Assembly: GCF_008033445.1 (NCBI RefSeq) | Contig: NZ_VNKO01000009.1 | Coordinates: 1 to 64,000 of the forward strand | DNA from: Vulcaniibacterium gelatinicum | GTDB taxonomy: Bacteria; Pseudomonadota; Gammaproteobacteria; Xanthomonadales; Xanthomonadaceae | Length of the DNA: 64,000 nt | Direction of reading: 5' to 3' | In this document: positions 42,736 to 51,328 of the stretch, in pieces | How positions within the stretch are numbered: the stretch's first letter is position 1 | Layout: each line of letters opens with the position of its first letter | Notes under the pieces: model-generated | What the model saw: only the letters and a program-made list of their open reading frames with translations | Databases searched by the model: none | What the model was told of the DNA's origin: nothing | Position numbers and translations under genes: made by a program

Positions 42736-43641
42736 ATGTCCGTCACCCTGATCGCCGTCGTCGTCGCCCTCGTCATCGGCCACACGATGCCGCAGCTGGC
42801 CGAGCTGCGCCGCTTCGGCTGGTTCGTGCGCTGGCTGGAATGGCTCGACGGGCAGTTCGCCGCGAACGATCTCTGGCACGGCCGCTGGGGCCTGGCGTTC
42901 GCCGTGGTCCCGCCGCTGCTGCTGGTGCTGCTGCTGCAACTGGCGCTGCGCGACGACCTGTACGGCCTGCCCGAGTTCCTGTTCTCGGTGCTGGTGCTGT
43001 TCTACGCCTGGGGCCCGCGCGACCTCGACCGCGACGTCGAGGCGGTGGCCGAGGCCCAGGACGCCGCCGCCCGCCGTGCCGCCGCCGCGCGCCTGTTCCC
43101 GGATCGCGACATGCCCGTGCTCGACGGCGGCGCGCTGGTCGAGGCCGTGTTCCACTGCGCGCTGTGGCGCTGGTTCTCGGTGCTGTTCTGGTTCCTGCTG
43201 CTCGGCCCCGTCGGCGCGCTGCTGTACCGGCTGCTGGCGCTGGCCGCGCAGGGCGAGGCCGGGCGCCGCCTGCCGCCGGCGGCCATGCAGGCCGCGCGCA
43301 CGCTGCGCGGCTGGATGGACTGGCCGGTGGCGCAGCTGATGACCCTGGCGATGGCGCTGGTGGGCAACTTCGACGCCGTGCTGGGCGCGTGGAAGGAGGC
43401 CGGCGGCGCCTCGTTCGCCGGCGGCACCGGCTTCCTCGCCGCCGCCGCGCGTGCCAGCGTGCGGGTCGAGCTCGCCGAGGAGGCGGCCGACTACGGCGAG
43501 GGCGGCCTCGAACCCGGCGGCGCCGGCGCTGCCCTGCCCGAGCTGCCGGAGCTGCGCGATGCGATGAGCCTGGTCTGGCGCATCCTGCTGCTGTGGCTGG
43601 TGGTGCTGGCCCTGTTCGTGATCGCCGGCTGGGTGGGCTGA
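42736..43641 (+). CDS. ampE: AmpE-like regulatory membrane protein
   Basis: A 301-residue membrane protein of the AmpE/CobD-like family. It has N-terminal helices (TLIAVVVALVIGHTMPQL), a cytoplasmic loop with VFHCALWRWFSVLFWFLLLG, and a final membrane helix (ILLLWLVVLALFVIAG). AmpE was linked to beta-lactamase regulation with AmpD in enterobacteria. No ampD or ampR is here, so its role in this organism is uncertain. TACAAT at 42704-42709 is a likely -10. Confidence 0.85.
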   Translation: MSVTLIAVVVALVIGHTMPQLAELRRFGWFVRWLEWLDGQFAANDLWHGRWGLAFAVVPPLLLVLLLQLALRDDLYGLPEFLFSVLVLFYAWGPRDLDRDVEAVAEAQDAAARRAAAARLFPDRDMPVLDGGALVEAVFHCALWRWFSVLFWFLLLGPVGALLYRLLALAAQGEAGRRLPPAAMQAARTLRGWMDWPVAQLMTLAMALVGNFDAVLGAWKEAGGASFAGGTGFLAAAARASVRVELAEEAADYGEGGLEPGGAGAALPELPELRDAMSLVWRILLLWLVVLALFVIAGWVG

Positions 43642-43645
43642 CGGT

Positions 43646-45529
43646 CTACGCCGCGTCGCCGCGCAACGCGCGCACCTTCGCCTCCAGCAAGGCCGCGGTC
43701 GCCTCGCGCCCGTCCAGCGGCGGCCCGGCCACCACCTCGACATGCGCGCGCAGCCGCCGCGGCAGCCGCATCCGGCCCAGGCGCGAGTCGCGTCGACTCC
43801 ACATGCTGCCCCACATGTTGCGCAGCGCCATCGGCACCACCGGCACCGGCCGCCGCGCCAGGATCCTCTCCACGCCCGGCTTGAACGGCGCGATCTCCCC
43901 GTCCTTGGTCAGCGCGCCTTCGGGGAAGATGCCCACGATCTGGCCGTCGGCCAGCGCCGCGTCGATCTCCTCGAACGCGCGCGCCAGCAGCGCCGGATCC
44001 TCCTTCGCCCCCGCGATCGGGATCGCCCTGGCGGTGCGGAACAGCCAGTTCAGCCCCGGGATCCCGAAGATCCGGTAATCCATCACGAACCGCACCGGCC
44101 GCGGGATCACCCCGCCCAGGATCAGCGCGTCCATGTAGCTGACGTGGTTGCACACGATCAGCGCCGGCCCCTCGTCCGGCACGTGCTCCTCGATGCCGCG
44201 CACCCGCAGCCGGTACAGCGTGCGCACCAGCAGCCAGCTCAGGAAGCGCATGAAGAACTCGGGCACGAGGCTGAAGATCCACAGCGCCACCAGCGTGTTG
44301 GCGATCGCCAGCGCGAGCAGGATCTGCGGGATGCTCCAGCCGAGCGCGCGCAGCCCCATGCACACCGCCGCCGCGCCGACCACGAACAGCGAGTTCTGGA
44401 TGTTGACCCCCGCGATCACGCGCGAGAGCTCGTCGTGCGGCGTGCGGCTCTGGATCAGCGCGAACAGCGGCACCACGAAGAAGCCGGAGCACAGGCCGAT
44501 CCCGGTCAGGTCCAGCACGATCCGCCAGCTGCCCGGCTGGCGCAGGAACCCCGCCACGTCCAGCCCGGCCGTGGCCGCCAGCCCCGGCTGCGCGAAGTAC
44601 AGGTCGAGGATGAACGCGCTCATGCCGAACGCGCCCAGCGGCACCAGGCCGATCTCGACCGTGCGCGCCGACAGCTTCTCGCACAGCAGCGAGCCCACGC
44701 CGGTGCCGACCGAGAACAGCGCCAGCGCGAACACGTACAGCGTGTTGGATCCGCCCAGGTGCAGCGCCGCGTAGTCCGGCAGCTGGGTCGCGAACACGGT
44801 GCCGACGAACCAGAACCAGGACACCCCCAGCACCGAGTTGCGCACCGCGACCTGCCGGCGCGTGAGCCGCCACAGCGTCAGCGACTCCGGGATCGGGTTC
44901 CAGCGGATCTTCAGGTCGGGCGCCCCGGCGGCCACCGGCGGGATGAAGCGGCTGGCGAGGTTGCCGGCCACCGCCAGCCCCACCACCGCCACACCCGCCG
45001 CCGCCGGCCCGTGCTCGCCCGCGGTCACGAAGATCAGCCCGCCCGCCACCATCCCGAGCAGGATCGAGATCGTCGTGCCCATCTCCACCAGGCCGTTGCC
45101 GCCGGTGAGCTCCTCCGGCTTCAGCACCGCCGGCAGGATCGAGTACTTCACCGGCCCGAACAGCGTGCTCTGCACCCCGGTCAGGAACAGCGCCACCAGC
45201 AGCAGCGGCAGCCACTGGCCCACGAAGCCCACCGCCGCCAGCGACATGATCCCGATCTCCATCATCGTCACGATCCGGATCAGCCGCGACTTCTCCAGCT
45301 TCTCCGCGATCTGCCCGGCGATCGCCGAGAACAGGAAGTACGGCAGGATGAAGATCGCCGGCGCCAGCGACGCGTACAGCGTGCGCTGCTCCGCCGGCAC
45401 CGCCAGCCAGAACAGCAGCGCGATGATCGCCTGCCGGAACACATTGTCGTTGAACGCCCCCAGCGACTGGACGATGAAGTACGGCAGGAACCGCCGCTGC
45501 CGCAGCAGCTCGAACTGGTTGTGCGCCAT
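43646..45529 (-). CDS. MFS transporter-acyltransferase fusion (LplT-PlsC like)
   Basis: A 627-residue two-part protein. The first 410 or so residues form a 12-helix MFS domain related to the lysophospholipid flippase LplT (starting QRRFLPYFIVQSLGAFNDNVFRQ). The rest is a PlsC-type acyltransferase with NHVSYMD (NHxxxxD) and FPEGALT. This suggests flipping of lysophospholipid inward and re-acylation on the same chain. In E. coli Aas, acyltransferase and acyl-ACP synthetase are fused; here no AMP-binding synthetase domain follows. Convergent with ampE. Confidence 0.93.
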   Translation of the reverse strand: MAHNQFELLRQRRFLPYFIVQSLGAFNDNVFRQAIIALLFWLAVPAEQRTLYASLAPAIFILPYFLFSAIAGQIAEKLEKSRLIRIVTMMEIGIMSLAAVGFVGQWLPLLLVALFLTGVQSTLFGPVKYSILPAVLKPEELTGGNGLVEMGTTISILLGMVAGGLIFVTAGEHGPAAAGVAVVGLAVAGNLASRFIPPVAAGAPDLKIRWNPIPESLTLWRLTRRQVAVRNSVLGVSWFWFVGTVFATQLPDYAALHLGGSNTLYVFALALFSVGTGVGSLLCEKLSARTVEIGLVPLGAFGMSAFILDLYFAQPGLAATAGLDVAGFLRQPGSWRIVLDLTGIGLCSGFFVVPLFALIQSRTPHDELSRVIAGVNIQNSLFVVGAAAVCMGLRALGWSIPQILLALAIANTLVALWIFSLVPEFFMRFLSWLLVRTLYRLRVRGIEEHVPDEGPALIVCNHVSYMDALILGGVIPRPVRFVMDYRIFGIPGLNWLFRTARAIPIAGAKEDPALLARAFEEIDAALADGQIVGIFPEGALTKDGEIAPFKPGVERILARRPVPVVPMALRNMWGSMWSRRDSRLGRMRLPRRLRAHVEVVAGPPLDGREATAALLEAKVRALRGDAA

Positions 45530-45580
45530 GGGGCCCCCGGGCGGAAACGGCGGGAGCCTAGCAGAGGCCCCGGTCCCCGT

Positions 45581-46009
45581 TCAGCGCCGATACCCCGCCC
45601 GCGCCTCGTGCACCGCATCGCCCTGCCCGGTGCGCAGCCGCGGCCGCAGCCAGGCGGCGAATTCCGCTTCGGACAGGGCGCCTTCGGCGAGGGCGATCAT
45701 CTGCACGTACTTCTCTTCCTCGCTGGCGGCCAGGTCCGTGCCGTTGAGCACGAGGAAGACGCGATAGCAGACATGCGCGGTGCGCTTGTTGCCGTCCACG
45801 AACGGGTGGTTGCGGGCCAGGCCGTAGGCGAGGCTGGCGGCCAGGGCCGCGAGGTCGGGGGGCGGGTCGCCGTGGGCGTACAGCTGCTGGGGGCGCGCCA
45901 GCGCGAATTCGAGCAGGGCCGGGTCGCGCACGCCGGCGCTGCCGCCGTGCTCGGCGAGCTGGCGGTCGTGGATCGCAAGCACCAGGCGCTTGTCGAGCCA
46001 GACGATCAT
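45581..46009 (-). CDS. doc: Doc-type (death on curing) Fic toxin
   Basis: A 142-residue Fic-fold protein with the motif HPFVDGNKRTAH (H68). Lys replaces the second Gly of classical Fic (HPFxxGNGR), which is the Doc hallmark. Doc phosphorylates EF-Tu and stops translation. Its ATG overlaps the antitoxin stop by one base (TGATG), so the pair is coupled. All catalytic residues are present, so the toxin looks intact. Confidence 0.92.
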   Translation of the reverse strand: MIVWLDKRLVLAIHDRQLAEHGGSAGVRDPALLEFALARPQQLYAHGDPPPDLAALAASLAYGLARNHPFVDGNKRTAHVCYRVFLVLNGTDLAASEEEKYVQMIALAEGALSEAEFAAWLRPRLRTGQGDAVHEARAGYRR

Positions 46010-46233
46010 CAGCTGCCGGCCAGCTTGCGCAGCAGGGTGCGATCCTCACGCATCACACGCTCGGCCACCTCCATCTGCGCCGCCAGCTCCGGGTCGTAGG
46101 CGGTCAGGCGCAGGCCGTCCGGGGTTTCCACCGCGTACAGCGTGTCGCCCTTGTCCAGGCGCAGGCGGGCGAGCAGTTCCTTGGGCAGGATCACGCCGGC
46201 CGAGTTGCCGATGGTGGTGATCTTGAGCTTCAT
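46009..46233 (-). CDS. AbrB/MazE-type antitoxin
   Basis: A 74-residue DNA-binding antitoxin. The N-terminal swapped-hairpin domain (MKLKITTIGNSAGVILPKEL) binds DNA, and the C-terminal helix (MEVAERVMREDRTLLRKLAG) should neutralise Doc. It precedes doc with a one-base overlap. It is of the AbrB fold rather than Phd, the antitoxin of the P1 doc system. The palindrome just upstream is a likely autoregulatory operator. Confidence 0.92.
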   Translation of the reverse strand: MKLKITTIGNSAGVILPKELLARLRLDKGDTLYAVETPDGLRLTAYDPELAAQMEVAERVMREDRTLLRKLAGS

Positions 46234-46244
46234 GGCGCCTCCGT

Positions 46245-46254
46245 CGTTATAACG
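46245..46254. promoter_or_regulatory. Palindromic operator/-10 of the toxin-antitoxin operon
   Basis: CGTTATAACG is a perfect ten-base palindrome 12 bases upstream of the antitoxin ATG. It contains a -10-like TATAAC. AbrB-type antitoxins bind such symmetric AT-rich sites to repress their own operon. It is unusual in such GC-rich surroundings. Confidence 0.5.
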
Positions 46255-46316
46255 GATGGTATGACGCCGGGGGCGGGGGCGCAAGCGGCGGGCGCGGGCG
46301 GGGTGGGGCGCGCGGT

Positions 46317-47612
46317 TCAGCCGCCCGCGGCGCGCTCGCGCTCGATCGCGCGCCAGCCGATGTCGTGGCGGTGGAACTCGCCGTGCCAGGAGATGCCGGC
46401 CACGGCCGCGTAGGCGCGGCGCTGGGCGTCGGCGACGCTGTCGCCGAGCGCGCACACGGTGAGCACGCGGCCGCCGGCGGTGACCACGTGCTCGCCCTCG
46501 CGGCGGGTGCCGGCGTGGAACACCTTGACGCCTTCGACCTCGGGCGCGTCCCAGCTGCTGATCACATCGCCGGTGCGCGGGGTGCCGGGGTAGCCCTCGG
46601 CCGCCATCACCACGCCCAGGCTCGGGCGCGGGTCCCACTGCGCCTGCGCGCGGTCCAGGCGGCCCTCGAGCGCGGCTTCGACCAGATCCACCAGGTCGCT
46701 CTGCAGCCGCAGCATGATCGGCTGCGTCTCCGGGTCGCCGAAGCGGACGTTGAACTCGATCACCTTGGGCGCGCCGCTGCGGTCGATCATCAGCCCGGCG
46801 TAGAGGAAGCCGGTGAACGGGGTGCCGTCGGCGGCCATGCCGCGCACGGTGGGTTCGACGACCTCGCGCATGATCCGCGCGTGCACCTCGGGGGTGACCA
46901 CCGGCGCGGGCGAGTACGCGCCCATGCCGCCGGTGTTGGGGCCGGTGTCGCGGTCGCCGACGCGCTTGTGGTCCTGGCTGGTGGCCATCGGCAGCGCGTG
47001 CGCGCCGTCCACCATCGAGATGAAGCTGGCTTCCTCGCCCTCGAGGAACTCCTCGATCACCACCCGGCTGCCGGCGGCGCCGAAGGCGTAGCCGCCGAGC
47101 ATGTCGGTGATCGCGGCCTCGGCCTCGGCCAGGGTCATGGCCACGATCACGCCCTTGCCGGCGGCCAGGCCGTCGGCCTTGATCACGATCGGGGCGCCCT
47201 TCTCGCGCACGTACTCGAGCGCCTCCTCCACGTGCGTGTGCACCGCGTAGTGCGCGGTGGGAATGCCGTGGCGGGCGAGGAAGTCCTTGGCGAAGGCCTT
47301 GCTGCCCTCCAGCCGCGCGGCGGCGGCGGTGGGGCCGAAGATCGCCAGACCCGCGGCGCGGAAGCGGTCCACCACGCCGGCCACCAGCGGCTGTTCGGGG
47401 CCGACCACGGTCAGCGCCACGGCCTCGCGCCGGGCCAGCGCCAGCAGGCCGTCGAGGTCGGTGGCGGCGACCGCGGCGTTGCGGCACTTGGGTTCGGCCT
47501 CGGTGCCGGCGTTGCCGGGGGCGACGATCACCTCGGTCACCCGCGGCGACTGCGCCAGCTTCCACGCCAGCGCGTGCTCGCGCCCGCCCGAACCGATCAC
47601 CAGCACTTTCAT
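46317..47612 (-). CDS. purD: Phosphoribosylamine-glycine ligase
   Basis: PurD joins glycine to phosphoribosylamine in purine synthesis. The 431-residue ATP-grasp enzyme starts [19 protein letters not shown]. It has [13 protein letters not shown], the [14 protein letters not shown] segment and [12 protein letters not shown]. Start at 47612 is fixed by family N-terminus. purH lies about 1.7 kb upstream in the same orientation, with a symporter gene inserted between in the opposite direction. A -10-like TAGAAT (minus strand, 47654-47659) gives purD its own promoter. Confidence 0.97.
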   Translation of the reverse strand: MKVLVIGSGGREHALAWKLAQSPRVTEVIVAPGNAGTEAEPKCRNAAVAATDLDGLLALARREAVALTVVGPEQPLVAGVVDRFRAAGLAIFGPTAAAARLEGSKAFAKDFLARHGIPTAHYAVHTHVEEALEYVREKGAPIVIKADGLAAGKGVIVAMTLAEAEAAITDMLGGYAFGAAGSRVVIEEFLEGEEASFISMVDGAHALPMATSQDHKRVGDRDTGPNTGGMGAYSPAPVVTPEVHARIMREVVEPTVRGMAADGTPFTGFLYAGLMIDRSGAPKVIEFNVRFGDPETQPIMLRLQSDLVDLVEAALEGRLDRAQAQWDPRPSLGVVMAAEGYPGTPRTGDVISSWDAPEVEGVKVFHAGTRREGEHVVTAGGRVLTVCALGDSVADAQRRAYAAVAGISWHGEFHRHDIGWRAIERERAAGG

Positions 47613-47653
47613 GCGCACTCCCAGGGCCGATACCGCGCACGCGGCATATGCAA

Positions 47654-47697
47654 ATTCTAGCGCGGGCACTGCGGGCGCCGGGCGCCGGCGCTAGCAT
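47654..47697. promoter_or_regulatory. Divergent -10 elements for purD and the symporter
   Basis: On the minus strand gcgcTAGAATttg (47654-47659) lies 42 bases before purD. On the plus strand gcgcTAGCATggg (47692-47697) lies 35 bases before the TTG chosen for the symporter. Both share the gCTAG form seen elsewhere in the window. No -35 boxes stand out. Confidence 0.4.
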
Positions 47698-47731
47698 GGG
47701 GCCCCTTTCTCCGTGTCCTGCGGCCGCGCCT

Positions 47732-49180
47732 TTGGACAGCCTGCTCGTCCTGATCGAAACCCTGCTGGCGCCGGTGGTCGGCCTGGTCAACCGCGTGCTG
47801 TGGGACGGCTTCCTGACCTACGCCCTGCTCGCGGTGGGGCTGTATTTCACCGTGCGCCTGCGGTTCCTGCAGGTGCGGCGCTTCCCGCACATGCTGCACG
47901 TGCTCGGCCGCGGCACCGCGGGCGACGCCAGCGGCATCTCGCCGTTCCAGGCGCTGTGCACCAGCCTGGCGGCGCGGGTGGGCACCGGCAACCTCGCCGG
48001 CGTGGCGATCGCGCTCAGCCTCGGCGGGCCGGGGGCGATGTTCTGGATGTGGTGCACCGCGGTGCTGGGCATGGCCACCGCCTACGCCGAGAGCAGCCTG
48101 GCGCAGCTGTACAAGGTGCGCGACGAAGACGGCAACTACCGCGGCGGCCCCGCGCACTACATGGCGCGCGGCCTGCGTCGGCGCTGGATGGGCACGCTGT
48201 TCGCGGCCTGTCTGCTGTTCTCCTACGGCCTGGTGTTCAGCAGCGTGCAGGCGAACACGATGGCCACCGCGCTCGACACCGCGTTCGGGCTCGACCAGGC
48301 CACGATCGCGATCGGGCTGGTGCTGCTCACCGGCGCGATCATCTTCGGCGGCCTGCGCTCGATCGCGCGTTTCGCCGAGGTGGTGGTGCCGTTCATGGCG
48401 CTGGGCTACCTGGCGCTGGCGGGCTGGGTGGTCGTGACCCACCTCGACCGGGTGCCGGAGGCACTGGCGCTGGTGCTGCGCAGCGCGTTCGGCCTGGAGC
48501 CCGCGGCCGGCGGCGTGCTCGGCGGCCTGGCCGCGGCGATGCTCAACGGGGTCAAGCGCGGGCTGTATTCGAACGAGGCCGGCCTGGGCAGCGCGCCCAA
48601 CGTGGCCGCCGCGGCGGTGCCGGTGCCGCACCATCCGGCCAGCCAGGGCCTGGTGCAGGCCTTCGGCGTGTTCGTGGACACGCTGCTGGTGTGCAGTGCG
48701 ACCGCGCTGATCATCCTGCTCTCCGGCGTGGCGGTGGAGGGCAACGACGGCGTGGCCATCACCCAGCGCGCGATGACCGTGTTCTTCGGCGAGTGGGGCA
48801 GCGTATTCGTGGCGGTGGCGCTGTTCTTCTTCGCCTTCACCACCATCATCGGCAACTACTCCTATGCCGAGAGCGGCCTGATCTACCTGGGCGGCGGCCG
48901 GCGCTCGCTGCTGGCGCTGCGTGTCGCGGCGCTGCTGGTGATCGTGTGGGGCGTGTACTCGAAGGTGCAGCTGGTGTGGGACGCGGCCGACGCCGCGGTG
49001 GCGGTGATGGCCACGATCAATCTGGCCGCGCTGGCGCTGCTGTCGGGCGTGGTGGTCAAGCTGACCCGCGACTACGAGTCACAGCTGCGCCAGGGCCTGG
49101 CGCCGGAGTTCCACATCACCCGTTACCCCGAGCTGGGCGACGGCGTGGACCACGAGATCTGGCGCGAGCGCGGGGGCTGA
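47732..49180 (+). CDS. Sodium:alanine (AGCS family) symporter
   Basis: An inner-membrane amino-acid/sodium symporter. The 482-residue protein begins L/M-DSLLVLIETLLAPVVG. It has about 11 helices and the AGCS motifs LAARVGTGNLAGVAIALSLG and GLYSNEAGLGSAPN. I prefer the TTG at 47732, which matches the family N-terminus. An in-frame ATG at 47696 lies inside the likely -10 (TAGCAT). It interrupts the usual purH-purD adjacency. The amino acid carried (alanine, glycine or glutamine) cannot be told. Confidence 0.92.
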   Translation: MDSLLVLIETLLAPVVGLVNRVLWDGFLTYALLAVGLYFTVRLRFLQVRRFPHMLHVLGRGTAGDASGISPFQALCTSLAARVGTGNLAGVAIALSLGGPGAMFWMWCTAVLGMATAYAESSLAQLYKVRDEDGNYRGGPAHYMARGLRRRWMGTLFAACLLFSYGLVFSSVQANTMATALDTAFGLDQATIAIGLVLLTGAIIFGGLRSIARFAEVVVPFMALGYLALAGWVVVTHLDRVPEALALVLRSAFGLEPAAGGVLGGLAAAMLNGVKRGLYSNEAGLGSAPNVAAAAVPVPHHPASQGLVQAFGVFVDTLLVCSATALIILLSGVAVEGNDGVAITQRAMTVFFGEWGSVFVAVALFFFAFTTIIGNYSYAESGLIYLGGGRRSLLALRVAALLVIVWGVYSKVQLVWDAADAAVAVMATINLAALALLSGVVVKLTRDYESQLRQGLAPEFHITRYPELGDGVDHEIWRERGG

Positions 49181-49189
49181 GGTAAAGGC

Positions 49190-49262
49190 TTTTTGCCACG
49201 GATAAGGCTTTTTCAAGGATCAAGCTTTATCCGTGTCGATCCGCGTGAATCCGTGGCAAAAA
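49190..49262. repeat. AT-rich inverted-repeat element between symporter and purH
   Basis: Perfect 14-base arms TTTTTGCCACGGAT (49190-49203) and ATCCGTGGCAAAAA (49249-49262) flank an inner pair GGATAAGGCTT/AAGCTTTATCC with one mismatch. The right half is three approximate ten-base units (ATCCGTGTCG, ATCCGCGTGA, ATCCGTGGCA). The composition is unlike the surroundings. It can fold as a strong hairpin with a T-run either way and so may serve as a two-way terminator for the convergent genes. Confidence 0.75.
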
Positions 49263-49269
49263 ACGCTTT

Positions 49270-50883
49270 TCAATGCCGGAAATGCCGGATCCCGGTGAAC
49301 GCCATCGCGATGCCGTGCTCGTCGGCGGCGGCGATCACCTCGGCGTCGCGCATCGAGCCGCCGGGCTGGATCACCGCGCGGATGCCTGCGGCGGCGGCGG
49401 CGTCGATGCCGTCGCGGAACGGGAAGAACGCATCGCTCGCCATCACCGAGCCGGGCACGGCCAGGCCGGCTTCCTCGGCCTTGAGCGCGGCGATCTTGGC
49501 GCTCACCACGCGGCTCATCTGTCCGGCGCCGACGCCGACGGTGCGGCCGTCCTTCGCATAGACGATGGCGTTGGACTTGACGAACTTGGCCACGCGCCAG
49601 GCGAACAGCAGGTCGGCGAGTTCGGCCTCGGTGGGCGCGCGCCGGGTGACGACCTTCAGCTCCTCGCGGGTGACCTCGCGGATGTCGGCGGTCTGCACCA
49701 GCAGGCCGGAGCCCACGCGCTTGATGTCGATGGCGTTGCGGCCCTGGCCGTGCGGAATGCGCAGCACGCGCACGTTGGCCTTCTTCCTCGCCGCCTCGAG
49801 CGCGCCGGGCTCGTAATCGGGCGCGATCAGCACCTCGACGAACTGGCGTTCGAGGATCGTGCGCGCGGTCGCCGCATCGAGCGTGCGGTTGAACGCGATG
49901 ATGCCGCCGAATGCGGAGGTCGGATCGGTGGCGTAGGCGAGTTCATAGGCGCTGCCGCAGTCGGCGGCCTCGGCCACGCCGCACGGGTTGGCGTGCTTGA
50001 CGATCACGCACGCGGCGCGCTCGAACTGGCGCACGCACTCCCACGCCGCGTCGGCGTCGGCGAGGTTGTTGTAGCTGAGCTCCTTGCCCTGCAACTGGGT
50101 GAACGTCGCCAGCGTGCCCGGCACCGGCCACAGGTCGCGGTAGAACGCCGCCTGCTGGTGCGGGTTCTCGCCGTAGCGCAGGTCCATCAGCTTGACGAAG
50201 GTGCTGGTCAACTGCGACGGGAACAAAGGTGCGTCGCTCGCATTGGAAAGTCCGCACAAGGATGTGCGGGCTTTTGCGGAGGGATCCGCGTATGCGGACA
50301 GCACGTCGCTGATACAGGCGTCGTACCGGGCGACGCGGTTGAACGCGGCGACCGCGAGCGCGAATCGGGTCTGCGCCGAGAGCGTGCCGCCGTTGGCGTC
50401 CAGCTCGGCCACCAGCGCGGCGTACTGCGCAGGGTCGGTGGCCACCGCCACGCGGGCGAAGTTCTTCGCCGCCGCGCGCAGCATCGCCGGGCCGCCGATG
50501 TCGATGTTCTCGATCAGCGTCCCGAGCGGTGCGTGCGGGTCGGCGGACACCTGCTCGAACGGATACAGGTTGAGCACCAGCAGGTCGATCGGTGCGATGC
50601 CGTGCTCGGCCATCACCGCCTCGTCCACGCCGTGGCGGCCGAGCAGGCCGCCGTGGATCTTCGGGTGCAGGGTCTTGACCCGGCCGTCCATGATCTCGGG
50701 GAAGCCGGTGACCTCGCTGACGTCGCGCACGGCCAGCCCGGCCTCGCGCAGCGCCCTGGCGCTGCCGCCGGTGGAGAGCAGTTCGACGCCGTGGCGGGCG
50801 AGGGCGTGGGCGAGCTCGATCAGGCCGGTCTTGTCGGACACGGACAACAGGGCCCGGCGCACGGGCAGGCGGTCGGCGGTCAT
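49270..50883 (-). CDS. purH: Bifunctional AICAR formyltransferase / IMP cyclohydrolase
   Basis: PurH carries out the last two steps to IMP. The 537-residue protein has the N-terminal cyclohydrolase domain ([39 protein letters not shown]) and the formyltransferase domain ([29 protein letters not shown]). It ends [15 protein letters not shown]. It is about eight residues longer than E. coli PurH. The extra length lies in the linker around residues 198-226, where the DNA contains a palindrome and atypical composition (separate entry). Activity should be intact, since both domains are complete. Confidence 0.96.
   Translation of the reverse strand: MTADRLPVRRALLSVSDKTGLIELAHALARHGVELLSTGGSARALREAGLAVRDVSEVTGFPEIMDGRVKTLHPKIHGGLLGRHGVDEAVMAEHGIAPIDLLVLNLYPFEQVSADPHAPLGTLIENIDIGGPAMLRAAAKNFARVAVATDPAQYAALVAELDANGGTLSAQTRFALAVAAFNRVARYDACISDVLSAYADPSAKARTSLCGLSNASDAPLFPSQLTSTFVKLMDLRYGENPHQQAAFYRDLWPVPGTLATFTQLQGKELSYNNLADADAAWECVRQFERAACVIVKHANPCGVAEAADCGSAYELAYATDPTSAFGGIIAFNRTLDAATARTILERQFVEVLIAPDYEPGALEAARKKANVRVLRIPHGQGRNAIDIKRVGSGLLVQTADIREVTREELKVVTRRAPTEAELADLLFAWRVAKFVKSNAIVYAKDGRTVGVGAGQMSRVVSAKIAALKAEEAGLAVPGSVMASDAFFPFRDGIDAAAAAGIRAVIQPGGSMRDAEVIAAADEHGIAMAFTGIRHFRH
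50206..50292 (-). repeat. Palindromic element apparently inserted in frame in purH
   Basis: Inside purH a segment of lower GC contains the stem AAAGTCCGCACA (50247-50258), loop AGGA and TGTGCGGGCTTT (50263-50274), 12 pairs with one T-G. It encodes the linker [20 protein letters not shown] between the two catalytic domains, where PurH proteins vary in length. The look is that of a mobile palindrome or intrinsic terminator that has become coding sequence. The outer limits given are approximate. Confidence 0.5.
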
Positions 50884-50950
50884 GCGGGGAGGTGCTGCGG
50901 AAGGGGCCGCAAATTATAGCGGCGCGGCGGCGCCGTCCCGGCCCCGGCGC

Positions 50951-51223
50951 TCAGGCCATGCCGTAGTCGCGCAGCTTCTTGCGCAGCGTGGCGCGGTGGA
51001 TCCCGAGCATCGCGGCGGCGCGGCTCTGGTTGCCCTCGCAGTGGTTGAGCACCTCGGCGAACAGCGGGATCTCGAGCTCGCGCAGGGCGATCTCGTAGAG
51101 GTTGCTGGCGTCGCTGCCATCGAGGTCGCGCAGGTAGCGACGGACCGAGTTGGCGACGTGTTCGCGCAACGGGCGCGCGGCGGCGCGCGATGCGGCATCG
51201 TGGCGGTCGGCGGCTGCGTTCAC
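50951..51223 (-). CDS. fis: Fis family nucleoid/DNA-binding protein
   Basis: Fis bends DNA and regulates growth-phase genes. The 90-residue protein has the core [19 protein letters not shown] and the C-terminal helix-turn-helix [20 protein letters not shown]. Length is close to E. coli Fis (98). It sits between the DUF3426 gene and purH, a conserved order. On the minus strand ATGACG, a 17-base spacer and TAGACT (51272-51300) form a plausible promoter in the spacer upstream. Confidence 0.95.
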   Translation of the reverse strand: MNAAADRHDAASRAAARPLREHVANSVRRYLRDLDGSDASNLYEIALRELEIPLFAEVLNHCEGNQSRAAAMLGIHRATLRKKLRDYGMA

Positions 51224-51271
51224 GCGATCCCCTGGTGCATCCCTTCCCCCCGCTGTTGCGGCGGGAGCGGC

Positions 51272-51300
51272 AGTCTAGCGCGGCGGGGCGGGGGCGTCAT
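51272..51300 (-). promoter_or_regulatory. Putative fis promoter
   Basis: Read leftward, ATGACG (51295-51300), a 17-base spacer and gcTAGACTgcc (51272-51277) lie 49 bases before fis. It is one of the few gCTAGAnT elements in the window that also has a partial -35. Confidence 0.45.
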
Positions 51301-51328
51301 GTCCGGTACGTGACCGCGCGCATGCCGC

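Noticed and set aside
47696-47731. ATG at 47696 as start of the symporter gene
   Set aside because: It falls inside the likely -10 (TAGCAT), and the residues it adds do not resemble the family N-terminus; TTG at 47732 fits better.
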